Translations under genes and position numbers: made by a program
Part shown: positions 45,454 to 53,087 of the stretch, one piece after another
Numbering within the stretch: position 1 is the first letter of the stretch
Layout: each line of letters opens with the position of its first letter
The notes under the pieces: model-generated
Told to the model about the DNA's origin: nothing
The model's input: only the letters and a program-made list of their open reading frames with translations
Database searches by the model: none
Source of the DNA: an uncultured Phocaeicola sp.
GTDB taxonomy: Bacteria > Bacteroidota > Bacteroidia > Bacteroidales > Bacteroidaceae
NCBI GenBank assembly: GCA_947581855.1
Contig: CANPVZ010000022.1
Coordinates: 1-64,000, forward strand
Reading direction: 5' to 3'
DNA: 64,000 nucleotides

Positions 45454-47370
45454 TCAAAGGTTCAGGTTTATCCCTGTCATCACCGTAGCTCTAGGCATAG
45501 GGAATCCGGCGTTTATCTCGTAACGTTGTGCCAGCAGGTTCTCTCCACGAAGCCAGATTTGAAGCCACCGGGAAGCACGGAACTGTCCGCGCACATTCCA
45601 CAATACAAAGTTCTCTTTCGTATACCTGCCCGTATTACCTACTTTCACGTCCGTATAAAGCCCGGCTATATATTGCACGCCGGTAGATACCGACCACCGT
45701 CCTTTTGAACAGGCAATTCCGGTATAAAGTTTGTGTTCGGGCGAAGCCAATACAGGTTGTCTCATATGCAGATAACTGTAATTAGCATCTACCACCCATA
45801 CCGGAGAAAAGCGATAAGCAACCTGCATTTCAGCTCCCGAATTCTCTATTTTACCGGTGTTGACATTCATCTGGCGTCCATCTACCGGCATCCGCATAAT
45901 CAGATTCTCACCGTTCATATAAAAGATATTCACCCCGTATGAGAGACGCCCTTCGAACAACCGCTGCGAATAGGCCAGTTCGTAATTCCACATCCTTTCC
46001 GGTTCCAGATCGGGATTAGCCGGACGAAACATATACAGCTCGCGAATAGTAGGATAACGGAAACCTTTACTTGCCATCAATTTAAGTTCCGCGCTTCGGG
46101 GTAGCCCGAAAGAGAAGCCGGCTTGCGGAACCCATTCGGTACCCACGTGCGAATGATGGTCGACGCGTATTCCCGCATCCAAAGTCAACCAAGAGTTCAG
46201 AGCCTGACGAAAATCCATATATCCCGCCACCTCATCCTGCGTCTTATCCACCTGTGGTTGGCGTGCGCCTCCGCCAACAGGTTGGTTCCACGATTCTCCT
46301 CCGAAATGAAAATAATCCACTCCCGCCGTCAAACGGTTTCCCGGAAATAGCTGCACGCTCTGGTACCACGAAAGCCCTAACATGTTGTCGCGCGAATTAA
46401 AACGGTAGTCCAGCGGTTGTTCGTCCCCACTATATCCGTCGTTAATCCAATGGTTACCCCAATTATAGAAAAAGCTCAAAGCACCCGAAGTCTTTTTATA
46501 ATTGTTCTCCAATGCAAAAGAGGTCATACCCCGTGTAATGCGCTGGTCGTTATCAATTAAAGGTTCGGTCACTTCGCCCGGATTGGATGCCTTAAAATGG
46601 GTCAGATTTATATCAGCCCGCAGATTCCATGCTTTGGACAGTTCGTACCCCAGCTTCGCGTAGCCGCTATATTGTTCGAATCCCATGTTATCCCGATGTC
46701 CGTCGGTACGATTGTAAGAAGCTCCCACCACACTGGTAAAACGTCCGGCCCTGATGCGGTTGGTGACTTCCGATTGCAATGTATTATACGAACCATAGCC
46801 CACATTTACATGTGTTTTCACTCCATCTTCCCGTATCTTACGGGTAACAATATTAATCACTCCGCCCATTGCGTTCGAACCGTACAATACGGACGCCGGA
46901 CCGCGCAACACTTCCACGCGCTCGGCCAGAAAAGGCTGGTAAGCATCGGATATGGGATGGGCAAACAACCCCATATATTGGGGATGGCCGTCAATCAGCA
47001 CCAGCAAGCCGGTGGTGGGGACTCCCGATTGGGCCGGACCACCCACTCCGCGTACAGACATTTGTCCGGCCGCCCCTCCCGACACGCCGTAGCCCAACAA
47101 ACCACGCGAAGTGGTAAAAAGCCCCGGTATCTGCTCGGTAAGCAAAGGGAGTAAGGAAGGTTCGTTTCTCTGTTCTATTTGTGTACGGCCAATAACCGAA
47201 ACCGTCATAGGCAGATGGCGGACATCGGTCTCATTACGGGTGCCTGTGACCACCACTTCATTAAGGGCATGAATCCGTTGCCGCAAAAGGGTATCGGCAA
47301 CACCTTGCGCCTTCACCACTACGGTAAAGAGCAATAAGATTGTCGTGCATAGAAAGAACTGTTTCTTCAT
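45454..47370 (-). CDS. TonB-dependent outer-membrane receptor
   Basis: 638 residues; signal peptide (about 1-22, ending VKAQ). A TonB-box/plug region follows: HALNEVVVTGTRNETDVRHL, then QIPGLFTTSRG, VRGVGGPAQ, AERVEVLRGPASVLYGSNAM and GGVINIVTRK. The 22-stranded barrel fills the rest and ends PRATVMTGINLNL. It lacks the N-terminal carboxypeptidase-like domain of SusC-type receptors and has the size of siderophore, cobalamin or metal receptors. The COG0523 GTPase gene upstream and the double direct repeat in its promoter region point to metal- or cofactor-responsive control (inference). The ligand is not known. Confidence 0.88.
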   Translation of the reverse strand: MKKQFFLCTTILLLFTVVVKAQGVADTLLRQRIHALNEVVVTGTRNETDVRHLPMTVSVIGRTQIEQRNEPSLLPLLTEQIPGLFTTSRGLLGYGVSGGAAGQMSVRGVGGPAQSGVPTTGLLVLIDGHPQYMGLFAHPISDAYQPFLAERVEVLRGPASVLYGSNAMGGVINIVTRKIREDGVKTHVNVGYGSYNTLQSEVTNRIRAGRFTSVVGASYNRTDGHRDNMGFEQYSGYAKLGYELSKAWNLRADINLTHFKASNPGEVTEPLIDNDQRITRGMTSFALENNYKKTSGALSFFYNWGNHWINDGYSGDEQPLDYRFNSRDNMLGLSWYQSVQLFPGNRLTAGVDYFHFGGESWNQPVGGGARQPQVDKTQDEVAGYMDFRQALNSWLTLDAGIRVDHHSHVGTEWVPQAGFSFGLPRSAELKLMASKGFRYPTIRELYMFRPANPDLEPERMWNYELAYSQRLFEGRLSYGVNIFYMNGENLIMRMPVDGRQMNVNTGKIENSGAEMQVAYRFSPVWVVDANYSYLHMRQPVLASPEHKLYTGIACSKGRWSVSTGVQYIAGLYTDVKVGNTGRYTKENFVLWNVRGQFRASRWLQIWLRGENLLAQRYEINAGFPMPRATVMTGINLNL

Positions 47371-47426
47371 AAGTAATTCCTGTTATTTATTTCTATTTTA
47401 AAGTAGACATCTTCTCGGGTACGATG

Positions 47427-47434
47427 CAAAATTA
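47427..47434 (-). promoter_or_regulatory. -7 promoter element of the TonB-dependent receptor gene
   Basis: Minus-strand TAATTTTG fits TAnnTTTG; no good -33 box, as would suit an activator-dependent promoter. Confidence 0.5.
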
Positions 47435-47457
47435 ACGTATGGAAACGAATCTGTTTA

Positions 47458-47492
47458 TACCCATATTACTTATCTCGTTACCCATATTACTT
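47458..47492. promoter_or_regulatory. double 14-bp direct repeat, candidate regulator site
   Basis: TACCCATATTACTT occurs at 47458-47471 and 47479-47492 without mismatch, 21 bp apart (two helical turns). On the receptor's strand it lies about 25-60 bp upstream of the -7 motif, the place for an activator. Confidence 0.65.
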
Positions 47493-47536
47493 TTTTAATC
47501 CATGAAGATACAGCCATAAAGAAGGACGCCTCCACA

Positions 47537-47608
47537 TGCTGACGTGGACGGCTCTACGTTGCAACGTAGACAGCTCGGCGTCGCGAGGTTGCGCCTTCTA
47601 CGTCAGCA
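47537..47608. repeat. nested inverted repeat with perfect inner palindrome
   Basis: TGCTGACGT (47537-47545) pairs with ACGTCAGCA (47600-47608); within the loop TCTACGTTGCAACGTAGA (47553-47570) is an 18-bp perfect palindrome. It lies between the GTPase stop and the receptor promoter and may be a terminator-like or attenuator structure, without a T-run. Confidence 0.6.
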
Positions 47609-47657
47609 CGCAGAACGGTGCACCTCAACACGCATGTTCACAAGGCATTACACAGGA

Positions 47658-49118
47658 CTACTCGAGACATTCATCCAGCTCGCGCGTCAGTTCTTCCTTA
47701 TCCAAATGCTGCCCGATAAAGACAATCTTCTGCATACGGTCGCCATACTTCTCGTCCCAGTCGCGCATCAAACCCGGTTCCTGAATCATAAGTTGTATCA
47801 GGTCTTCCTCCGGGGCTGTAGCATACCACATACCGGCTTCCTTCAATGTTTTCTGCACACCGGCTTGTTCAAAGAGGTAAGACATGTCGCGGTTGTTGCT
47901 GAAATAGCAAACTCCCTTGGCGCGAATGATGTTCTTACTCCATTTAGTCGTGACAAAACGATTAAACTTGTCGACATTGAAGGCCGGACGGCGATAATAA
48001 ACAAATGTGCCGATACCGTATTCTTCCACTTCGCCTCCTTCGTGGTGGTGATGGTGATGTCCGTGACCATGTGCATGCTCTTCGTGGTCATGCTCTTCGT
48101 GGTCGAGTTCTGCATGGTCATGTTCTGAGTGATCGTGTTCCTCGTACTCATACTCTGAATGGTCATGATCTAAATGACCGTGTTCCTCGTACTCATGCTC
48201 TGCATGGTCGAGTTCTACATGGTCATACTCAGAGTGACTGCGTTTCTCGTGATCGTGCTCTGCATGTTCCGGTTCCTCAAAGTCTTCGTCACCATGCACA
48301 TGATGAGAGTGTCCGTCCAGGCCGTCACGTTCCTGCTTAGGGCGATGTCCATACCTTTTCGCCTCGGCTTCCTCCTCTTCGGTAACCGGACGTTCTATTT
48401 CACGAATCCAACCCGCCGAAGTAGCCACACGCTCGAAGTCGAACTTTCCGGTATGGATAATTTTATTGAGGTCAACCTCCGCATAATTGCATTCTATGAT
48501 CTCAGCACCGGGCTGCAAAGCCTGAAGAATCTGTTTGATACGTTCCAGCTCGGCAGGTTTCACCTCCGCCGCTTTGTTCAGCAGAATGATGTTGCAGAAT
48601 TCAATCTGCTGGATAATCAGGTTCTCGATATCCTCCTCATCCAAGCCCTTACGTGTCAGACCGTCTCCACAAGAAAACTCGCTTTGCAGACGCAAGGCAT
48701 CCACCACGGTGACGATACTGTCCAGACGACAAAGTCCGTACTCGGTATATTCACCGCCCATACTCGGAATGGAGCAGATGGTTTGTGCAATAGGAGCCGG
48801 TTCGCAAATGCCGCTGGCTTCGATAACGATATAATCGAACCGCCGCATCTTCAGGATGTCGTTAATCTGTTCTATCAAATCCATCCGCAGCGTGCAACAG
48901 ATACACCCGTTCTGAAGCGCCACAAGACTTTCATCCTTTTTTCCTACCACACCGCCTTTCTGTATCAGATCGGCATCAATGTTCACTTCACCTATATCGT
49001 TTACTATTACGGCAAACTTGATGCCCTTTTCATTCGAAAGAATATGGTTGACTAAGGTTGTTTTTCCACTGCCCAGATAACCGGTCAGGAGCAGTATGGG
49101 AGTTTCTTTCCTGTTCAT
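47658..49118 (-). CDS. COG0523 GTPase (CobW/ZNG1-like metallochaperone) with a His-rich linker
   Basis: 486 residues. N-terminal G3E GTPase: P-loop GYLGSGKTT (about 13-21), metal-site motif CICC (Cys72, 74, 75), ASGICEP, LLNKAAE as the NKxD-like base motif. Between it and the C-terminal CobW_C domain (about 380-486) is an insertion of roughly 110 residues (about 265-375) made of H-D-H, E-H-x and Y-E-E-H units with about 30 histidines, ending in an HGHGHHHHHHEGG run. Such linkers bind zinc, cobalt or nickel. The family delivers or allocates metals, often under zinc limitation, or supplies cobalt for cobalamin. The TonB receptor gene is downstream. Promoter motif TACCTTTG at 49142-49149. Confidence 0.88.
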   Translation of the reverse strand: MNRKETPILLLTGYLGSGKTTLVNHILSNEKGIKFAVIVNDIGEVNIDADLIQKGGVVGKKDESLVALQNGCICCTLRMDLIEQINDILKMRRFDYIVIEASGICEPAPIAQTICSIPSMGGEYTEYGLCRLDSIVTVVDALRLQSEFSCGDGLTRKGLDEEDIENLIIQQIEFCNIILLNKAAEVKPAELERIKQILQALQPGAEIIECNYAEVDLNKIIHTGKFDFERVATSAGWIREIERPVTEEEEAEAKRYGHRPKQERDGLDGHSHHVHGDEDFEEPEHAEHDHEKRSHSEYDHVELDHAEHEYEEHGHLDHDHSEYEYEEHDHSEHDHAELDHEEHDHEEHAHGHGHHHHHHEGGEVEEYGIGTFVYYRRPAFNVDKFNRFVTTKWSKNIIRAKGVCYFSNNRDMSYLFEQAGVQKTLKEAGMWYATAPEEDLIQLMIQEPGLMRDWDEKYGDRMQKIVFIGQHLDKEELTRELDECLE

Positions 49119-49141
49119 ATATTTATCTCATTTTAGCATGA

Positions 49142-49149
49142 CAAAGGTA
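49142..49149 (-). promoter_or_regulatory. -7 promoter element of the COG0523 gene
   Basis: Minus-strand TACCTTTG fits TAnnTTTG. Confidence 0.5.
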
Positions 49150-49436
49150 ACGAGCTTTTCCGGGATATACAATTCTTTTCCCTTTTTTACATCGCCTATC
49201 ACCTGTCCTTCCCTACGCTTTTCCACCCCAGACCGCTACCTCGTTATAACGCACAAACCTAAGGGAAAGAAACAGCCCTATCTACTTAAGCATATCGTGA
49301 AGCCTAAGTGAGCACATCAGACAAGCCTGCATCAAACCATTAGTCAAGCTTATGCTCTAACAGATTCCTAAAGAGCGAAGCCCTGTTCCACCTACATTTC
49401 GAAATAGAACAAGACCCCGCTCCAGCATAGTCCAAA
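49150..49436. other. gene-free stretch
   Basis: Between the GTPase promoter and the beta-propeller stop. No gene or strong structure seen. Confidence 0.4.
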
Positions 49437-50528
49437 TCAAAAATTATATTGAATGACTATAGGTTCATTGCTACTATCATAGGATGTGGCATAAAGCACG
49501 CCTTTAGTTTCATCTACATCAAAAGAACATACAGGTCGATCTAATAAATACTTCCTAATAAGATTACCATCCCAATCGAAAACGTATAACTGATCACTAA
49601 AATAATTTGGCAAAGACTTATATGACTCATTCGCTTTTGCCTCTTTTTTTGTATAAGGAATAATTAAACCATAGACAAAGTTTTCTGTAGCTTTCGCAAT
49701 AATACCTCTATAACTATCTTCTTTCAGTCTTTTATATTTCGAATTCATTTCATAAGACGGCTCTTGGGAAAACAAGGGTATCACACGCTTAATTTTCTTA
49801 TCTTGTATTTCAATAATATGCATATATCGCCCCGACCGACATGCATAGAGCAATTTATCCAATGAAGGGTGTTTCAAGAGCTGAGCATCGCAATAAACAA
49901 GATGTTCCATAACGCAAGGATCCTTTGCGGTCCGAAACCCTGGAAACTTAAAACTTAATTCTGTAATTTCCCCAGACTTAAAATTCATATAAGACAATAT
50001 ACTTTCACTGTTTACCCCAGAACCAGTCAATACACAACAACTATCATTCATGATTGCAACAGAAGGGAAAAATAGCATCTCTTTTTGGGGTTCAGGAAAT
50101 TGAATAACTTCCCATTTCTTTTCATCCAAAACATCTTTCATTGATATTCTATATATTCTATCAAGTTTACCAGGAAAATTGGAAATATAGAACGCTGAAT
50201 CTTTAGTATGCCCCCACAAATCAGGATGCAATACCTCATAGGGACCATTCCCTTTTTTCAGAAAAGATCCTTCACTTTGCAATTTAGTACCATTTACTTT
50301 ATAAATTCCATACTGTTTCGTATTTCCCAATTCCTGTATAAACAACCTGTTATCACAAACATAATCAATTTTCATTCCCCACAAGGCAGAATCCGTTACC
50401 AAACAAATCCCCTTCAAACTTATTTCCTTTATAGAATCAACGCCAGACGTTTCTCCTACAGTCGCTTTATTAGGTCGCGATGTACAAGCTGTACAAATTA
50501 ACAACCCGATTAATACAATTTTATTCAT
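49437..50528 (-). CDS. BF3164-type beta-propeller lipoprotein
   Basis: 363 residues; lipobox ICTAC (Cys15). The sequence has recurring four-stranded blade patterns, for example DYVCDNRLFIQELGNTKQYG, LHPDLWGHTKDSAFYISNFP and DQLYVFDWDGNLIRKYLLDR, as in the six-bladed TolB/BF3164-like lipoproteins of Bacteroides. The C-terminal VLYATSYDSSNEPIVIQY closes the last blade. Function unknown; members often sit beside small cysteine-rich secreted peptides and TlpA-like proteins, none of which I find next to this one. Promoter motif TATATTTG at 50567-50574. Confidence 0.85.
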   Translation of the reverse strand: MNKIVLIGLLICTACTSRPNKATVGETSGVDSIKEISLKGICLVTDSALWGMKIDYVCDNRLFIQELGNTKQYGIYKVNGTKLQSEGSFLKKGNGPYEVLHPDLWGHTKDSAFYISNFPGKLDRIYRISMKDVLDEKKWEVIQFPEPQKEMLFFPSVAIMNDSCCVLTGSGVNSESILSYMNFKSGEITELSFKFPGFRTAKDPCVMEHLVYCDAQLLKHPSLDKLLYACRSGRYMHIIEIQDKKIKRVIPLFSQEPSYEMNSKYKRLKEDSYRGIIAKATENFVYGLIIPYTKKEAKANESYKSLPNYFSDQLYVFDWDGNLIRKYLLDRPVCSFDVDETKGVLYATSYDSSNEPIVIQYNF

Positions 50529-50566
50529 TCCTTTTTTATATATTTAAATAAATGTGTCAAAAATCA

Positions 50567-50574
50567 AATATATT
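50567..50574 (-). promoter_or_regulatory. -7 promoter element of the beta-propeller gene
   Basis: Minus-strand TATATTTG fits TAnnTTTG. Confidence 0.45.
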
Positions 50575-50636
50575 ACATTGCACTTCGTAAGCTCACGGCT
50601 TGGGGTAGCGTCAGTCACCAAAAGACAAGTCATCTG

Positions 50637-50705
50637 TCCGAAAGTTGCAATGTTGCAAATGTTGCAGCGGTTTTTTCTCCCACACACGTACGCGCGCACG
50701 CGAGA
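50637..50705. repeat. left copy of a ~70-bp inverted repeat
   Basis: Contains GTTGCAATGTTGCAAATGTT, a T-run and ACACACGTACGCGCGCACG. Matches the reverse complement of 51451-51522 at roughly 85-90%, including small indels. Confidence 0.85.
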
Positions 50706-50717
50706 GAAGAATCCGTA

Positions 50718-51276
50718 TCAATCCATCAAAACACGGTATTTGCTTACCATATTGCAAGAATCATTCATTTCAACGAAAAGAATGTTGTCGTTACATATCG
50801 CCATAGGACGGAAAAACGCTTTCTCGTTATCGACCGTCAGAATCTGACGCTTGTTCTCTTTGTTATAAAAGAACAGATAAGCGTTTGAATCGCAGTTAAA
50901 ATACAATACCAGTAACTTATCAGATTCGAGAAAGTTTAAATCCGTAACATACTTTTCTTCCTTGCCCCACATTGTTATAGGAATACAGGAAATGTCCACT
51001 CTTATCATACACATATAGTCCATGCGCTTTGAATGTATCCAATAAATACAATGTATCATTCTCAACCAATAACTTATGCACAAACCCGGGGAAAGTATCT
51101 CCTTTATTCTCAAGAGATATCATTTCCCTTTTCTCCAAAAAACGGGAGCTTGGCAATGCCGATTCCATATCAATGGAAATAAGCGTCCCCTTCTCCGGCT
51201 GAGCAGCCTCCCGTTTACCACAACCATGGCAGAATAACAGAATAAAGCATATAAAGGAAATGTAATATTTCATCAT
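50718..51276 (-). pseudogene. frameshifted and truncated 6-bladed beta-propeller lipoprotein
   Basis: The 5' frame runs from ATG 51276 with lipobox LLFCHGC (Cys19) and the family opening SLENKGDTFPGFVHKLLVEN, LYLLDTFKAHGLYVYDKSGH and SYNNVGQG; it then leaves frame near 50953-50968. The other frame resumes with EEKYVTDLNFLESDKLLVLY and SNAYLFFYNKENKRQILTVD and stops at 50718. Together about 185 codons against about 370-380 in intact relatives, so the 3' half is missing as well; the break falls 12 bp from the left inverted repeat. Promoter motif TACATTTG at 51308-51315 is retained. Confidence 0.78.
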
Positions 51277-51307
51277 TATAACAGTTTTTTTATAGAAGCA
51301 TCTCCGA

Positions 51308-51315
51308 CAAATGTA
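51308..51315 (-). promoter_or_regulatory. -7 promoter element of the broken beta-propeller gene
   Basis: Minus-strand TACATTTG fits TAnnTTTG. Confidence 0.45.
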
Positions 51316-51450
51316 GTAAAAAAAGAATAAAAAGCATTCGCTATAGAGAAATTTTTCTCATACAAAAGAGGAACGGACATAGCAAAAACGTTCGACTGGG
51401 ATATCTCAAGAGAAATATACATCACAAGGAACGTTGACATCATACATTCC

Positions 51451-51522
51451 CTCGCGTACGCGCGCACGTGTGTGAGAAAAAAAACCGCTGCAACATTTGC
51501 AACATTGCAACATTCGAACGGA
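51451..51522. repeat. right copy of the ~70-bp inverted repeat
   Basis: CTCGCGTACGCGCGCACGTG, an A-run, then CCGCTGCAACATTTGCAACA; inverted relative to 50637-50705. The alternating purine-pyrimidine part is Z-DNA-like. Confidence 0.85.
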
Positions 51523-51689
51523 TGTGGAACCAAAGAACAGCTTCTTTATCCTTCCGGTGCGGGATTTCACAGACTTCATCTAAGATTCCTCTAAGAAAAC
51601 AAATAGAAGTCATGCTTTCCACACCATAAAGACACCGGGTGGCTCGACTTTCTTATGTACCGGGCATTAAATAATCGCACTTTTTTATA

Positions 51690-51697
51690 TACCTTTG
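51690..51697 (+). promoter_or_regulatory. -7 promoter element of queA
   Basis: TACCTTTG fits TAnnTTTG, 29 bp before the ATG. Confidence 0.5.
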
Positions 51698-51725
51698 CCG
51701 CCAACTTAAAAAGAAGATAACGATC

Positions 51726-52943
51726 ATGAACGATACCAGACATATTAAAATCAGCGAATTCGATTATCCGCTTCCCGATGAACGCATTGCCAAATTCCCG
51801 CTTTCCGTACGCGACCAGTCGAAGCTGCTTGTCTACCGGCACGGCGAAGTGAGCCGGGACGTTTTCACTTCTCTCCCCTCCTATTTGCCAAGCGGAAGCC
51901 TGATGATATTCAACAATACGAAAGTGATTCAGGCACGATTACATTTCCGCAAAGAGACGGGCGCGCTGATAGAAGTATTTTGTCTGGAACCGGTTCAACC
52001 CAACGATTATGTACTCGCTTTCCAACAAACACAGAAATGCAGTTGGCTCTGCATGATAGGCAACCTGAAGAAATGGAAAGAAGGGGTTCTCTCCAGAGAA
52101 ATTGAAATAAAAGGCAAGAACATAACGCTTACCGCCACACGAGGCGAATGCCGGGGAACCAGCCATTGGGTGGACTTCGAATGGAACGACCCTTCATTTA
52201 CTTTTGCCGATATATTGGAAACGGCTGGCGAGTTGCCTATTCCTCCCTACCTGAACCGCGAAACGCAAGAAAGCGATAAAGAAACCTATCAGACCGTTTA
52301 CTCCAAGATAAAAGGCTCTGTTGCCGCCCCTACTGCCGGACTGCATTTTACCGAACGGGTACTGAACAGCTTAAAAGAAAAGGGAATAGACTTGGAAGAA
52401 CTAACGCTGCATGTGGGCGCCGGTACGTTCAAACCGGTTAAGAGCGAGGAGATTGAAGGACATGAAATGCATACCGAATACATCTCGGTACACCGGCAGA
52501 CCATCGAAAAACTGATTGCACACGGTGGAAAAGCCGTTGCCGTAGGCACTACCTCCGTACGCACCCTCGAGAGCTTGTATTATATAGGCATAGCCCTTTC
52601 ATTGAATCCGGACGCTTCGGAAGAAGAATTGCATGTAAAGCAATGGACTCCTTACGAAAATACGGTAAACATGAGTACTGTGGAATCCCTACAACATATA
52701 GTAGATTATCTGAACCGGCACGAAATGGAAACGTTGAATACCAGTACGCAAATCATTATCGCCCCGGGATACCGATATAACATAGTGAAAGCAATGGTGA
52801 CCAATTTTCACCAGCCTAAGAGTACTCTTTTACTCTTAGTGTCAGCTTTCGTAAAAGGCGACTGGAAAACGATTTATAACTATGCATTGGAAAATGACTT
52901 TCGTTTTTTAAGCTACGGAGACAGTTCGCTTCTCATTCCGTAA
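51726..52943 (+). CDS. queA: S-adenosylmethionine:tRNA ribosyltransferase-isomerase
   Basis: Transfers and isomerises the ribosyl part of SAM onto 7-aminomethyl-7-deazaguanine in tRNA, giving epoxyqueuosine at the wobble base. Signature stretches: FDYPLPDERIAKFPLSVRDQ at the N-terminus, MIFNNTKVIQARLHF, ELPIPPYLNRE, YSKIKGSVAAPTAGLHFTER and LTLHVGAGTFKPV, followed by YRYNIVKAMVTNFHQPKSTL. At 405 residues it is about 50 longer than E. coli QueA, mainly in the middle of the protein and at the C-terminus, as I recall for Bacteroidetes. Single gene. Confidence 0.93.
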   Translation: MNDTRHIKISEFDYPLPDERIAKFPLSVRDQSKLLVYRHGEVSRDVFTSLPSYLPSGSLMIFNNTKVIQARLHFRKETGALIEVFCLEPVQPNDYVLAFQQTQKCSWLCMIGNLKKWKEGVLSREIEIKGKNITLTATRGECRGTSHWVDFEWNDPSFTFADILETAGELPIPPYLNRETQESDKETYQTVYSKIKGSVAAPTAGLHFTERVLNSLKEKGIDLEELTLHVGAGTFKPVKSEEIEGHEMHTEYISVHRQTIEKLIAHGGKAVAVGTTSVRTLESLYYIGIALSLNPDASEEELHVKQWTPYENTVNMSTVESLQHIVDYLNRHEMETLNTSTQIIIAPGYRYNIVKAMVTNFHQPKSTLLLLVSAFVKGDWKTIYNYALENDFRFLSYGDSSLLIP

Positions 52944-53034
52944 GTATTTCAAACAAAGAGATATACATACCGATATATTTCAGAAATATGTCCATAAACA
53001 TATCTTAGAATCTGTAATTGTCAGAGTGATTTTC

Positions 53035-53042
53035 TAACTTTG
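53035..53042 (+). promoter_or_regulatory. -7 promoter element of the hut operon
   Basis: TAACTTTG fits TAnnTTTG. It overlaps a TTG at 53040, which therefore cannot be the hutU start; the ATG at 53088 is. Confidence 0.55.
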
Positions 53043-53087
53043 CACAAACCGGAATACTTTATTCAGGCAAAGTTAAAATCTAACATT

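Noticed and set aside
47371..47657. Cobalamin riboswitch upstream of the TonB receptor
   Set aside because: Expected because of the CobW-like gene next to it, but I found no B12-box sequence on the receptor strand; only the direct repeats and dyads are present.
48174..49055. Plus-strand 293-codon frame opposite the COG0523 GTPase
   Set aside because: The minus strand has intact GTPase and CobW_C motifs; this frame is its antisense.
51276..51533. 85-codon minus-strand frame reaching into the right 70-bp inverted repeat
   Set aside because: No ribosome binding site or promoter, and half of it encodes the low-complexity inverted repeat.
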